A stretch of DNA of 64,000 nt from Caldilineaceae bacterium SB0661_bin_34 (GTDB lineage Bacteria > Chloroflexota > Anaerolineae > Caldilineales > Caldilineaceae), in NCBI GenBank assembly GCA_009841145.1, contig VXMJ01000088.1, forward strand, positions 1-64,000. Direction: 5' to 3'. Positions within the stretch are counted from its first letter, which is position 1. Every line of letters starts with the position of its first letter. The notes below the pieces were generated by a model. That model searched no databases. It was not told the DNA's origin and saw only the letters and a list, made by a program, of their open reading frames with translations. Both the position numbers and the translations under genes were made by a program. Below, piece by piece: positions 42,648-51,901 of this stretch.

Positions 42648-43427
42648 ATGCTGGATTCCCGAGCCGTCTCCTTTTTCGAGGACAACGGCTTTCTGCATAT
42701 CCCGGAAGTCTTCACCTCGGAAGAGACGCAGGAGCTTTCGGACGAACTGGATCGGCTTGTGGCCGAGTGGGCCCTGACCAGCCCAGGTTGGGAGGGCAAT
42801 TGGCGCAACATCTACATGGACCCCGAGGTGGCCAAACAGTCCAAGCTCACGGCCATGCACGACCTCCAGTTCTACTCCGAGGTCTGGTTCCGCGGCATCA
42901 CGAACCCGAGGCTGGTGGACGCAGTCAGCGACCTGATCGGTCCCAACGTCGAACTGCACCATTCCACACTGCACATCAAGCCACCGCAGAGCGGCCATCC
43001 GTTCCCGATGCATCAAGACAGTCCCTTCTATCCCCACCGGGCCAAGGGATTCGTGGACGTGCTGGTGCACCTGGACGATACCAACGAGGAGAATGGGGAG
43101 ATCCGCTTCCTGGCCGGCAGCCACAAGCAGGGAGCCCTGGAGCACCTGACGGCGGAGGGGGTCTACTACTATCTGCCGCCCGACGACTACCGCCTGACCG
43201 ACACTGTACCGGTGCCTGCAAAGAAGGGCGATGTCGTGGCCTTCCACCTGTGGACGGTTCACGGGTCCTACATCAACCAGACCAACCAACCGAGACGGCT
43301 GGTGCGGATTGGATTCAGGGATCCACAGAACCCGCAGGTGGCCGGCCAAAGCTTTCAGCGGCCCAACCTCCTGTTGAAGGGATATCGCGACCGGGCGGAG
43401 GGGCAGGAGCTGTTGCGGAACAGTTGA
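42648..43427 (+). CDS. Phytanoyl-CoA dioxygenase (PhyH) family Fe(II)/2-oxoglutarate oxygenase
   Basis: A 259-residue double-stranded beta-helix oxygenase. The Fe(II) ligands are H122 and D124 in PMHQDSPFYPH and H205 in WTVHGSYIN, with a downstream Arg (RRLVRIGF) to bind 2-oxoglutarate. The family hydroxylates diverse small molecules, not only phytanoyl-CoA. AAGGAG lies 11 bases before ATG 42648; an upstream in-frame TTG at 42615 is less likely. It is 68 bp after the gluconolactonase-family gene and 49 bp before the creatininase-family gene. The substrate cannot be inferred. Confidence 0.92.
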   Translation: MLDSRAVSFFEDNGFLHIPEVFTSEETQELSDELDRLVAEWALTSPGWEGNWRNIYMDPEVAKQSKLTAMHDLQFYSEVWFRGITNPRLVDAVSDLIGPNVELHHSTLHIKPPQSGHPFPMHQDSPFYPHRAKGFVDVLVHLDDTNEENGEIRFLAGSHKQGALEHLTAEGVYYYLPPDDYRLTDTVPVPAKKGDVVAFHLWTVHGSYINQTNQPRRLVRIGFRDPQNPQVAGQSFQRPNLLLKGYRDRAEGQELLRNS

Positions 43428-43476
43428 CATCCTCAACCGCAGGTGCAGGCCGGAACACATCCAAGGGGCATTTCCC

Positions 43477-44265
43477 ATGATTCTTCAGGAACTGAGCCGA
43501 GACGCCATTGCCATGCATGCGCCGCGGGGCACGGCGATTCTGCCGACGGCATCGATTGAACAGCATGGTCCGCACCTGCCGGTCGGGGTGGATACCTTGC
43601 TGTGCTCGGAGGTGGTGCACAGGGCCGTTGCGAAAGCCGAAGAGCGACTTGGCCCCAATACTTTGTTCGTCGCGCCCGTCTTTTCCTGGGGCAACTCCCA
43701 TCACCATCGACCGTTCGCGGGCGTACTGTCGCTGGAAAGCGATCAATACATCGGTGCCGTCCACCAAGTCCTGGAAGGATTGCTACTGGCTGGCTTCCCT
43801 CGCCTCCTCATCATCAACGGCCACGGTGGCAACACAGCGCCCAATCGCATTGTTGCCCAGGACTTCGTGCATCGGTACGGGAAACAGGCCGTGACCGGGG
43901 CGGCCGACTATTGGGACGTTGGTCGGCAGGCCTTGACGGATGCCGGCCTGATTACCAGCGACCTGATCCCGGGCCATGCCGGCATCTTCGAATCTGCATT
44001 GATGAGGGCCGTGCGGCCCGATCTGATTTCCGAAGCAGGGATGGCCGAAACCCGGACTGCGCAATCCAAGGCAGGGAGGGATCCCTGGCACACCGAGGTG
44101 CCGGGGGCCTGGGTCGCTGCGGACGGGTATTCGGATCAGCCGAATTTGGGCACCGCGGAACAGGGACGGGCCATGCTGGATGTCCTGATTGACAGTGTTG
44201 CAGAGGCCATCACTGCCTTCCACCAAGGCAATTCGGCTCCGGATGACGAAGGCGGTTGCTGTTAG
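43477..44265 (+). CDS. Creatininase-family amidohydrolase
   Basis: A 262-residue member of the creatininase/mycofactocin MftE/FAPy-deformylase superfamily. Metal-binding motifs: IEQHGPHLPVGVDT (E28, H30, D39), INGHGGN and AGIFESA. These enzymes are cytoplasmic, bind two metals and open cyclic amides or hydrolyse formamides. The actual substrate is unknown, and a real creatinine pathway is not shown by the neighbours. No mycofactocin genes are nearby. It sits last in a plus-strand series of SMP-30 and PhyH genes and is convergent with an aldo/keto reductase. The C-terminus ends in CC. Confidence 0.9.
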   Translation: MILQELSRDAIAMHAPRGTAILPTASIEQHGPHLPVGVDTLLCSEVVHRAVAKAEERLGPNTLFVAPVFSWGNSHHHRPFAGVLSLESDQYIGAVHQVLEGLLLAGFPRLLIINGHGGNTAPNRIVAQDFVHRYGKQAVTGAADYWDVGRQALTDAGLITSDLIPGHAGIFESALMRAVRPDLISEAGMAETRTAQSKAGRDPWHTEVPGAWVAADGYSDQPNLGTAEQGRAMLDVLIDSVAEAITAFHQGNSAPDDEGGCC

Positions 44266-44401
44266 GCCACCGGTTCAACTGGGAATCGCCGGTAATGAAC
44301 GGATGGACGTTGTCATCCGATTGCCTTGGAGTACTGTCCCTCAATCCGCACTCGCAGGCACCTCAACTGGATATGCCGTGATCGAACCGCGGCACAGGAT
44401 T

Positions 44402-45262
44402 TCATTCAACGAACAGAGGCGCCATCTGGGCAGAGGCCATCAAGTCCTCCATTTCGTCGTCACGTGGAGCACGTCGGAAAGTAGAACCGGCCGCCAGGAG
44501 GCGGGGCAGCAGATCCGGATCGCCGGCCGAGTTTAGGAACAAACCCTCCTGGCCCAGTACCCAGTGCACTGCACGGTTGATGTCGGCTTGGTTCTCGAAC
44601 GGTTGGTACCACGTGTTCCGCGACTGAGGCGTTTCGCCCCACGGGCCACGGGTAACCCCCTTGATGGTCTGGACGGCAACGCCGCGTTCCCGACACACCG
44701 CGTTCAGTTGGTTGAAGTCGGATCGGTACTCTTCGTTGCACCAGAGCACATAGTTCCAGGGCAGCAGCACTGAGTCGAACGCAAAGGCTTCGAGGCTGCG
44801 CAGGTGCATGCGCGCCACGGTCAAGCCATGGCCGGTGACTCCGATGTATCGAACCTTGCCTTCCTTGCGTGCATCGCAGGCCGCCTCCAAGGCTCCGCCG
44901 GGAGCCATGGCCTGATCCCATTGCTCCTCGTCCACCAGGTTGTGCAACTGGATCAGGTCCAGGCAGTCGGTCTGCAGCCGCACCAGCGAGCTCTCGATTT
45001 CCTCCTTGGCTTTGTCGTAGACGCGCCTTCCCGTCTTGGTGGCCAGGAAGAACTCGTCTCGGTGGTGGTTCATCCAAGGGCCTACGCGAAGTTCCGAGTC
45101 GCCGTAGGAGGCGGCGGTATCGATGTGGTTGACGCCGTGGTCCATGAGCCGCATGAGGAGTCGGTCCGCCGTGGCTTGGTCGCAACGGTTGACGGCAAAT
45201 GCTCCGAAAATGATGGCGGAACTGTCATGGCCGGTTTGGCCGAAAGGCTGTCTGTGGATCAT
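44402..45262 (-). CDS. Aldo/keto reductase family protein (first)
   Basis: A 286-residue TIM-barrel aldo/keto reductase. The catalytic tetrad is present: D48 and Y53 in [13 protein letters not shown]76 in LATKTGR and H107 in IQLHNL. It should reduce or oxidise a carbonyl/alcohol with NAD(P)H. It is shorter than many members and the C-terminal cofactor segment is abbreviated. ATG 45262 directly precedes the conserved barrel start; the longer frame upstream is low quality. An upstream open frame (45259-45531) ends with a TGA overlapping this ATG. Confidence 0.88.
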   Translation of the reverse strand: MIHRQPFGQTGHDSSAIIFGAFAVNRCDQATADRLLMRLMDHGVNHIDTAASYGDSELRVGPWMNHHRDEFFLATKTGRRVYDKAKEEIESSLVRLQTDCLDLIQLHNLVDEEQWDQAMAPGGALEAACDARKEGKVRYIGVTGHGLTVARMHLRSLEAFAFDSVLLPWNYVLWCNEEYRSDFNQLNAVCRERGVAVQTIKGVTRGPWGETPQSRNTWYQPFENQADINRAVHWVLGQEGLFLNSAGDPDLLPRLLAAGSTFRRAPRDDEMEDLMASAQMAPLFVE

Positions 45263-45531
45263 GGCTGGCCCCAACGGACGGATTGCATGGGTTCTGGCTT
45301 CGGGATTGTATGTGGAGCCTTGCCGATTGCAGCCCTCTTCGGGTCGCGCAACTGGACAAAGCTGCTCTCGCCGAACCTGCGCTTGGATGCCGCGCAGGCC
45401 CCCTTCCAAGTCTGTTTGTTGGCCTGTCGGCATCCCGAATAGCCAAGCTGCACGATCGTATCCAGTGGTTCGAGGCCCTGCAGTTCGGGCCACAGATCGG
45501 CGGCATGGACGAGGAGGAGGTTCGGTACCAC
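45259..45531 (-). pseudogene. Possible truncated gene upstream of the aldo/keto reductase
   Basis: A 90-residue frame from GTG 45531, open back to 45582, ending in TGA that overlaps the reductase ATG. The first half has sensible amino acid composition and GC-rich third positions ([18 protein letters not shown], then [10 protein letters not shown]); the second half is basic and less protein-like. No family is recognised. It may be the remnant of an upstream operon gene or a chance open frame in GC-rich DNA. Otherwise the region 45532-45782 holds only the inverted repeat noted below. Confidence 0.25.
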
Positions 45532-45591
45532 GCCCTGATTGCCAAACAGGAACTTCAGGATCCGGTCGTAGGCGAACTGTGCTCAGGTGGA

Positions 45592-45623
45592 CCGGGACAG
45601 GTCCATATTTGTACCTGTCCCGG
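45592..45623. repeat. Perfect 11-bp inverted repeat between the two aldo/keto reductase genes
   Basis: Arms 45592-45602 (ccgggacaggt) and 45613-45623 are exact reverse complements around a 10-base AT-rich loop. It lies 160 bases after the stop of the second reductase on the minus strand and could stop or stabilise that transcript, although no T-run follows. Confidence 0.6.
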
Positions 45624-45782
45624 CTTGGTGGCTGCTGTGTGCACCGGCTAAGAAACGCGCAGGCGTACCGTAGTCGATGAGTTGATGGCTGGTTCCGCGA
45701 TCGGGGCTTTGACTGACCGATGCAGTTCCGGTGATTGAAGCCTGCGTTCAAAAAGGACGTGTTCAAGTGCCCGGCAATCGGG

Positions 45783-46799
45783 TCACCATCTGAACTCGCT
45801 GGCCCCGAAGTTGGCTTCGTAGAACAGCGACACGTGGGTTCCGGGAGGAATCAAGGAATCCACCGCCTCCCGGTCCGCGTCGTCCAGCGACACCTGCAAG
45901 GCGCCGAGGTTGTCCTCGAGCTGTTCCAGCGTACGGGGTCCAATGATGGGACTGGTGATGTTGGGCTGGTTCATGGCCCACGCCAAGGCAAACTGGGCCA
46001 CCGTGCATCCTTTGTTGGCCGCCAGGGGCTCGAGGCCTTCAATGACATCGTAGATGCCTTCGGTCATGCGGCGTGACCGATCGGGCCGCGCGGCGTACCG
46101 GCTGCCCTCGGGCGCCCCTTCGCCGCGCTTGTACTTCCCGGTCAACAACCCGCCGGCCAAAGGGCTCCAGGGGAGAATCCCCACGCCGTAGTTTTGGGCC
46201 ATGGGCAGCAGTTCCCGCTCGATGCGCCGGTCCAGGATGTTGTAGGGCGGCTGTTCCGTCACGAAGCGGTTCAGGCCGTATTCCTTGGACACCCACAACG
46301 ACTCCACGAACTGCCAGGCAGCGTAGGTGCTGGTGCCGATGTACCTGACCTTGCCGTCGCGCACGAGGTCGTCCAACGCCCTGAGCGTCTCGTCGATCGG
46401 GATGTCCGTGCGGGGCCGATGCAACTGGTACAGGTCGATGTAGTCGGTCTGCAGACGCCTGAGACTGGCGTGGCACTGCTCAATCACGTGCCGGCGCGAC
46501 GTGCCACCCATGTTGGGATCGTCGTCGGCCATGGTGCCGTGTACCTTGGTTGCCACTACGACCCGGGACCGCTGTCCCGACCGCTTGAGGGCTTCCCCCA
46601 GAATCTCCTCGCTTTGGCCGCGGGAGTACACGTTCGCGGTGTCGATGAAGTTGATGCCGGCATCGAAGGCAACCTGCAGCATGCGGGTCGCACCATCCAC
46701 GTCGATGCCGCCTCCAAGGCGGCCATGGCCGAACAGCATGACGCCCAGGCAGAGGGGTGAAACCTTCACGCCGGTCCTGCCCAACAGTCTGTAATCCAT
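45783..46799 (-). CDS. Aldo/keto reductase family protein (second)
   Basis: A 338-residue aldo/keto reductase of the larger AKR (YghZ/Kv-beta-like) group. Catalytic residues: D53 and Y58 in [15 protein letters not shown]85 in VATKVHG, H127 in YQLHRP. C-terminal cofactor motif [13 protein letters not shown] is intact. NAD(P)H-dependent carbonyl reduction is expected; the substrate is unknown. The start at ATG 46799 ([14 protein letters not shown]) matches the family N-terminus. Both reductases are on the minus strand 520 bp apart and are probably separate transcripts. Divergent from the DinB-like gene. Confidence 0.92.
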   Translation of the reverse strand: MDYRLLGRTGVKVSPLCLGVMLFGHGRLGGGIDVDGATRMLQVAFDAGINFIDTANVYSRGQSEEILGEALKRSGQRSRVVVATKVHGTMADDDPNMGGTSRRHVIEQCHASLRRLQTDYIDLYQLHRPRTDIPIDETLRALDDLVRDGKVRYIGTSTYAAWQFVESLWVSKEYGLNRFVTEQPPYNILDRRIERELLPMAQNYGVGILPWSPLAGGLLTGKYKRGEGAPEGSRYAARPDRSRRMTEGIYDVIEGLEPLAANKGCTVAQFALAWAMNQPNITSPIIGPRTLEQLEDNLGALQVSLDDADREAVDSLIPPGTHVSLFYEANFGASEFRW

Positions 46800-46888
46800 A
46801 CAATATCTCCGAGTTGTCTTGGAACGGGAGCCGGGTTTGGCTTGTCTTCCAACCGCGGCACACCTGTTCATCTTAGTCGTTATGCCCC

Positions 46889-47773
46889 ATGTATAAGAGC
46901 TTTGCTACCTCCTTGTGTCAGTTGACAACGGCCTTTCGTTCCTTGGACCGACACCTGAACCTCGTGGAAGAACGTCTCGCGCGGGTTGGCGACGTTTCCA
47001 AGGCGGAACGTAGTCATGCGGCAGTAGTGGAACTCAGCCGGATGTATCTCGACTGCCTCCGGACCATCCTCGGTGCAGCCACCTCCCATGGCGCGGATAC
47101 CGGGCAGCAGCCCACCGACCATATGATCCTCGCTTCGCGCCACACAGTCTTGACGGACATGTGCCAAACGTGGCTGGATCAGGGAGCCGTACCAGATCTA
47201 TTTAACATAAAATGGCTGCATCAACTGACCGGGGCGATTGGGGAAGCTGATCGTGCGATTCGGCCCCAATGGGAAGCGTACGCCGGGTGGGGCCGGTCGG
47301 CACTGCGCGGGTTTGTGGCGGACCAGTACGACTGCCTGTTGGACAGCGTTGGGGGTTTGACAGAGGAGGAACTTAACGCCCCGGGAGTCGTGGGCGATTG
47401 GAGCGCCAGGGACACATTGGCCCATGTGTTGGCGTGGGAAGAATATGGATGGATGATTCTGTCCCAGTGGCCTGAGCCCAAGGCAGGGACTCTGACTCGG
47501 TGGGAGGTTGGCGAGTCGGAGGAAGAGGCGAACGCACTGTTGTTGGACCACTACGCGGAATCGGACCTGATCGACGTGCTCGGGGACCTCTATACGTTTC
47601 GGCGCCGTACATTGCGTTTCATCGATGACTGCGACGATTCCAGGTTCGATTCAGTCGGTTCCTATGGTCTGGGCGAAACCGGCAGCCTGACACTGTTTCT
47701 CCTGTCCATGGCATGCCACTGCACAGAACATGCACTGCAGATCCTGGATGCCCGGGCCCCGCGGGGCCGTTGA
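46889..47773 (+). CDS. DinB/DfsB-like four-helix protein with extra N-terminal domain
   Basis: A 294-residue protein. Residues ~130-290 match the DinB-like/ClbS-DfsB four-helix-bundle pattern: GVVGDWSARDTLAHVLAWEEY (metal-binding His) and a late ACHCTEHALQI with further His. Such proteins bind a metal or thiol cofactor and act in thiol transfer, detoxification or stress responses. The N-terminal ~125 residues are helical and unrecognised. Function unknown. It is divergent from the aldo/keto reductase across an 89-bp spacer. Confidence 0.75.
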   Translation: MYKSFATSLCQLTTAFRSLDRHLNLVEERLARVGDVSKAERSHAAVVELSRMYLDCLRTILGAATSHGADTGQQPTDHMILASRHTVLTDMCQTWLDQGAVPDLFNIKWLHQLTGAIGEADRAIRPQWEAYAGWGRSALRGFVADQYDCLLDSVGGLTEEELNAPGVVGDWSARDTLAHVLAWEEYGWMILSQWPEPKAGTLTRWEVGESEEEANALLLDHYAESDLIDVLGDLYTFRRRTLRFIDDCDDSRFDSVGSYGLGETGSLTLFLLSMACHCTEHALQILDARAPRGR

Positions 47774-47902
47774 CCGGATCCCGCGGGTACCGGTTGGCGC
47801 CCAAATCCGTGTGCGCCGGCGTTCCGCCCCCACAATCCCGGGTAGCTGCTGCCAGGCAATCGGAGGTGGCTTGCGCCCGGCCGGCGGCCTGTCGGCGTAC
47901 GG

Positions 47903-49210
47903 TCAACTGCGCTGTACGCTCAGGCTGTTGCGGAACTCTTCGGCCTCTTTGGCCGCGCCCACGGGAATCTGGTCGGATACCAGCCCCCTTTCCTCGATGT
48001 TGGCAGCGGCCTGTTGTTCGACGAGCCAGTTGCGGAAGTACTCGTCAATGGCGCCCTCAAGGGCGTCTGTGCTGATGGGGGCATCCGGATCCGAGTCGGT
48101 GACCTGGATGAGGTGGTAGCCGAATTCGGTCTCGACCGGTGCACTGGTCTCGTTTACGGCCAGTGCAAAGGCAGCTTCCTCAAAGGTCGGCACCATCCGT
48201 CCCTTGGCAAACCAACCGAGATCGCCCTGGTTGAATTCCGCAGTCGGATCGTCGCTGTACAGATCGACCAGGTAGTCGAAGCTCTCGCCCAATTCAAGCC
48301 TGGCTATCAGACTCTCCGCCAAGGCCAGGGCCTCTTCCTGGGTGCGCCCTGCCGCATCGGATTCATTCCCTCCGGGTTGGGCTTCGAACGTGATCAGGAG
48401 GTGTCGGGCCCTGATGCGGGGTTCGGTGGTCTCGACATTGCCCTCGGAGACATGGCTTCTGACCATCTCGCGCAACAGGCCGTACTCCAGGATCTGCCGG
48501 TACTCGTCCAGCGTCAGGCCGTTGGTGTCGTCCAGTTCCTCGGCCAGTCCCGCCGTGCCCTGGCTCAACTCCTCCTCGGAGAGGATGTCAATCGGCTCCT
48601 CTTCGGGATTGGCGCCTGCCGCATCGTCTCCGGAATTCGCCGCCTGCTCCGAGGCGGCTGCCTCGCGGGCCGTAATCGTGGCCGTGGCCTGGGCGGCGGT
48701 GTACTTGGAATAACGGGAGGCCACTTCCGCCTCGATTAGTTCGTCCAGTTGCGCATCGGAAACGCTCAGGCCTGCCTCCCTGGCGGCGTCGGCGATCAGC
48801 AGGTCCTCAATCATCGTGGACTTGACCCGCACCCCCATGGTGAATTCGTCCGACAGTGCGGTCTGCAGGACTTGAATCTCGTTCAGGAGATTGACTTGGC
48901 CGGCGAACTGCTGTTGCAGGAACCTCATGGACTCGTATCGGTTCAGGGTCAACTGCCTTTCGTACCTGTAGCGGTTGCGGAAGTCCTGGATCGTGATCTC
49001 AGTTCCGTTGACCGATGCCACCAGCTGGGCCGGTACCACGAGGAAGCTGTACACCGCGCCGATTACCACCAGCAGGAGGGCAATGCCGGTCGCGACCCCT
49101 CCCAGCAGCAGGAATTTCCGATCGCGTTCCCTCTGCCTGTTTGCGAGGAGAATTTCCTTGCGGGTTTGCCGGCGCGGAGCTTCTTCGGTTGTGCGTTTCT
49201 TCTTGGCCAT
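47903..49210 (-). CDS. Membrane-anchored parvulin-type peptidyl-prolyl isomerase (PrsA/SurA-like)
   Basis: A 435-residue foldase. A basic N-terminus and one transmembrane helix (~34-56, LLLGGVATGIALLLVVIGAV) tether it to the membrane. A SurA_N-like helical chaperone region follows with an acidic insertion (~195-235), then a parvulin domain (~268-385): RARHLLITFE, GDLGWFAKGRMVPTFEEAAF and ETEFGYHLIQV. It assists folding of exported proteins. It lies 72 bp downstream of rpsR on the same strand and may be expressed with the ribosomal genes. Confidence 0.9.
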   Translation of the reverse strand: MAKKKRTTEEAPRRQTRKEILLANRQRERDRKFLLLGGVATGIALLLVVIGAVYSFLVVPAQLVASVNGTEITIQDFRNRYRYERQLTLNRYESMRFLQQQFAGQVNLLNEIQVLQTALSDEFTMGVRVKSTMIEDLLIADAAREAGLSVSDAQLDELIEAEVASRYSKYTAAQATATITAREAAASEQAANSGDDAAGANPEEEPIDILSEEELSQGTAGLAEELDDTNGLTLDEYRQILEYGLLREMVRSHVSEGNVETTEPRIRARHLLITFEAQPGGNESDAAGRTQEEALALAESLIARLELGESFDYLVDLYSDDPTAEFNQGDLGWFAKGRMVPTFEEAAFALAVNETSAPVETEFGYHLIQVTDSDPDAPISTDALEGAIDEYFRNWLVEQQAAANIEERGLVSDQIPVGAAKEAEEFRNSLSVQRS

Positions 49211-49282
49211 GAAGGTCTCCCGAGCACAAGGTACTCGGGTCCGGTGGAATGGATCTGGCGCCGGGCTCGGCCGGCCGCTGGC

Positions 49283-50056
49283 TTAGCGACGGCCTCGAAT
49301 ATGGCTCGGCGTGTACGGCAGCAGTGCCAGGTGGCGCGCCTGCTTGATGGCGGTCTTTATGCGCCTCTGCTTCTTGGCGGACACGCGGGTCTTGCGCCTG
49401 GACAGAATGCGCCCCTGACGATCCAGGAACTGCGACAGGATCTCGATGTTCTTGTAGTGGATTTGCTCCAGCGGAACATCGGTCGCGATGTGGCGGGGAC
49501 GGAAGCGGGATTGACTGGGACCTTGGTTGGCTCTGTATACGGGAGGCACGCGCTTTCTCGGATCAAGGGAGGATGGATCCGGTTCGGGCGGGGGCGCCGG
49601 ACGTGCACTTGCCGGCCGGCCGCCTGAAGGGGCGGTCGCAGGTGTTGCATCCTTCGTCGCGTCGTCCGCCGCAGGGTCCGGTTTGGGTTGCGCTTCGGAA
49701 GTTGCGTCCGCGGTTGGTTCGGCCTTGGGGTCCGGTTCCGGATCCGCTTCCGGTGTGGCGGGTGCAGCATCCGATGCGGGTTCTGCAGCGTTTGTTTCAG
49801 TGGCTGCCGCAGGGGCTGGTTCTGATTTCGCTTCGGGAGTTGCTTCCGCGGTCTGTTCAGCCTTGGGTTCCGGAGCCGGATCCACTTCCGCTTCCGGTGT
49901 GGCGGGTGCGGCATCCGGTGCCGAGGTGTCCGAGGCTTCAGCTGCTGCGGCCGCCGGAGCTTCGTCGGCTTCAGCCGATGGAGGGGCGACTGTTGGTTCC
50001 TCAACGTCGGCGGCTGTTGTGACTGTGGTTTCCTGGGTTTTCTGTTCGTCGCTCAT
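49283..50056 (-). CDS. rpsR: Ribosomal protein bS18 with a long acidic N-terminal extension
   Basis: A 257-residue protein whose last ~73 residues are bS18: [20 protein letters not shown], then [20 protein letters not shown] and ARHLALLPY. Ordinary bS18 is 70-100 residues. The first ~184 residues are low-complexity Ala/Pro/Glu/Asp with a 48-residue unit repeated about twice, predicted disordered and strongly acidic. The frame is continuous, and ATG 50056 is the first good start. An internal start near the conserved domain is possible but none with a clear Shine-Dalgarno was seen. bS18 pairs with bS6 on the 30S platform; rpsF lies 67 bp upstream. The ssb gene usual between them is missing. Confidence 0.88.
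   Translation of the reverse strand: MSDEQKTQETTVTTAADVEEPTVAPPSAEADEAPAAAAAEASDTSAPDAAPATPEAEVDPAPEPKAEQTAEATPEAKSEPAPAAATETNAAEPASDAAPATPEADPEPDPKAEPTADATSEAQPKPDPAADDATKDATPATAPSGGRPASARPAPPPEPDPSSLDPRKRVPPVYRANQGPSQSRFRPRHIATDVPLEQIHYKNIEILSQFLDRQGRILSRRKTRVSAKKQRRIKTAIKQARHLALLPYTPSHIRGRR
49652..49915 (-). repeat. Imperfect 144-bp tandem repeat in the rpsR extension
   Basis: Two imperfect copies of a 48-codon unit (residues 48-95 and 96 to about 135 of the protein), each starting DAAPATPEA and containing PKAE followed by TAxATxEA. The second copy is partial or more diverged. Unequal recombination could lengthen or shorten this acidic arm. Confidence 0.65.
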
Positions 50057-50123
50057 GTGGATTTTTCTGTGGTATGGGACTTTGTTTGACTGACATCCGC
50101 CTGGCTGCATCCGACGTTGGGTG

Positions 50124-50426
50124 TCAGGCAACCGGGTCCCGGATGATCAGGTAGCGCATCACGTTCTCGCTCAGGTTGAGCAGGCGTTCGACATCGACGA
50201 CCTTGGACGGATCAAGGTCGATGTGCAACATTGTGTAGTGGCCTTCCGTCTTCTTGTCGATGGGATAGGCCAGCTTGCGTATGCCCCAGGAATTCTCGAA
50301 TACGATTTTGCCGTCGTTGCGGTCGATGACCTGCAACACTTCCTGGTGGGCGTTTTCGAGCTCGAGGTCCCTCAGCTCGGGAGGCAGCACGTATACCAGT
50401 TCGTACGTGCGCGTATCGGCACTCAT
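50124..50426 (-). CDS. rpsF: Ribosomal protein bS6
   Basis: A 100-residue bS6, a small beta-alpha protein of the 30S platform that binds bS18 and 16S rRNA. Family features: [11 protein letters not shown] near the start, [26 protein letters not shown] in the middle and RYLIIR near the end. ATG 50426 follows AAGGAG by 10 bases. The longer frame to 50474 is not conserved. First gene of the rpsF-rpsR-parvulin group. The 151 bp upstream should carry its promoter; only a weak TAGACT-like -10 was noticed. Confidence 0.95.
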   Translation of the reverse strand: MSADTRTYELVYVLPPELRDLELENAHQEVLQVIDRNDGKIVFENSWGIRKLAYPIDKKTEGHYTMLHIDLDPSKVVDVERLLNLSENVMRYLIIRDPVA

Positions 50427-50577
50427 CAATCCACCGCTCCTTCCACGGGTTTGCACGCGCCCCATGACGCGCACAGAAGAATCAGGCGGAACAGTCTAAC
50501 ACCAGCGCCCGACGGAAAAGGATAATCGCATGCGGTGCAACTGACAGGGGACCGAATATTGCCAGGAAGGCCGTCGG

Positions 50578-51360
50578 TTAGCGGGCGCGCGCCACACATA
50601 GCACGGTGTCGGCTTTGTCGTCCAACGGTTCCTGGTGGTAGCCGCCCCACAGGTGAACGACGTCGAATCCGGCTGCGTCCAGCATCAGCTCCAATTCGTG
50701 GGGCCAGAGAAACCGCAGCTTGAAGGTCACGGTCGTTTCCAGGTGCTGACCGTTTGGACTCACCTGCGACAAAAGGATGTCCGTGGTTTGAACCTGGCGC
50801 ACCCAGTCGACGGTGCGGCCCATCCACTTGGTGGTTTCGATGCCGTCCGGTCCGTGCCAGGCGTCCACCTGGATCAGGGCACCGTCGTCCGCAACAATCT
50901 GTTCAACCGGAGGATTGAACAGGTCCAGTACCAGGAGACCGTCTGTCCTAAGGTGACGGCGCAGACAGGACAGCGCGGATTGTTGCTGCTCTGGGCCGTT
51001 CAGGTGCATCAGGCTGTTCGAGGCACAGACGGCCAGGCCGAAGTCCGGATGAATCAGGCGAAAGTCGGCCATGTCCGCCTGCAACAGGAGCGGTTGGTGC
51101 GCGGGCGGTACGGTGGCCAGGTTGTGCCTGGCCAGTTCGAGCATTTCGGGACAGATGTCGATCCCGGTGCAACGGGCATGCGTTGCCAGTTCCACCAGCA
51201 CGCGCCCGGTGCCGCATCCTGCTTCAAGGACCGGCCCGCCCGTGTCCCGTGCCAGTTGCTTCAGGAGCGGAATGTCCGCCCTGAAGTTGCGGTAGTCCCA
51301 ATCGTAGAAGGGGCTGAACCGCGCCAGGTTGGCAAGGAGATCCTCACGGTCGTCACACAT
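50578..51360 (-). CDS. Class I SAM-dependent methyltransferase
   Basis: A 260-residue methyltransferase with a Rossmann-like SAM-binding fold: motif I PVLEAGCGTGRVLVEL (about 43-58), acidic residue in CTGIDICPEML, ADMADF, and the post-I loop region LVLDLFNPP. The C-terminal half is beta-rich (VTFKLRFLWPHELELML), typical of small-molecule methyltransferases. The substrate is unknown. ATG 51360. It is upstream of rpsF on the same strand, with a 151-bp gap, and divergent from greA. Confidence 0.88.
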   Translation of the reverse strand: MCDDREDLLANLARFSPFYDWDYRNFRADIPLLKQLARDTGGPVLEAGCGTGRVLVELATHARCTGIDICPEMLELARHNLATVPPAHQPLLLQADMADFRLIHPDFGLAVCASNSLMHLNGPEQQQSALSCLRRHLRTDGLLVLDLFNPPVEQIVADDGALIQVDAWHGPDGIETTKWMGRTVDWVRQVQTTDILLSQVSPNGQHLETTVTFKLRFLWPHELELMLDAAGFDVVHLWGGYHQEPLDDKADTVLCVARAR

Positions 51361-51901
51361 GGCATGGAGATTGTTGTCAGGCGGATGAGAGTGTGGACGT
51401 GTTCCGGAACTGTTGGCAGATTGTCGTTTCGGGCCCCTTGGGCAGGATGCGAAGGCGTGTTTCAGGCAAGCAGTGGACAAGCAGTGGACTGTACGGATCC
51501 GCTGCGATGTCTGTGCATCGGGGACCGTTCGGGTCGGCCCGCGCAATGCTGCGGCATCACTCTCTTTGAGATTGGGACCCCTGAATAGTACTGGCCTGGA
51601 GACCATTTCGCGCCTATTGGCGTGGATGTTCAGCATTGTTGACGCGGCATGGGTTGGCCTTCTGTGGGGTCGATACAGAAAAGAGCCACTCAACGCGTGG
51701 CGGCATGGCTGTTCCCGCTTGGGATATCTGCCAATTGCGAAATCGGCTTGAATGCGTTCAAGGTGTGGGCTATCATGATCTGTTGCCCTCCGGCGCGCGG
51801 AAAGTGTGGTCGAAACCTGCCGCGGGGGTTGTCTCCGTAGTTCAAGCCGAACGCTGCACCGCGTCGGTAGTTCGAACCATTCCGATATTGGTAGTGACAT
51901 C
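51361..51901. other. Divergent intergenic region between the methyltransferase and greA
   Basis: These 541 bases contain the greA promoter described below and an 11-bp perfect direct repeat (aagcagtggac at 51468-51478 and 51479-51489). No coding frame with recognisable features is present. The methyltransferase promoter, reading leftward, was not located. Confidence 0.5.
51748..51776 (+). promoter_or_regulatory. Sigma-70-type promoter for greA-lysS
   Basis: TTGAAT (51748-51753) and TATCAT (51771-51776) are separated by exactly 17 bases, close to the TTGACA/TATAAT consensus. Transcription would start near 51783, giving a ~120-base leader before greA. Confidence 0.6.

Noticed and set aside
51468..51489. 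Two-copy 11-bp direct repeat as an operator or iteron
   Set aside because: Only two adjacent copies exist, lacking symmetry, and it is far from the greA -35. Recorded as part of the intergenic region only.
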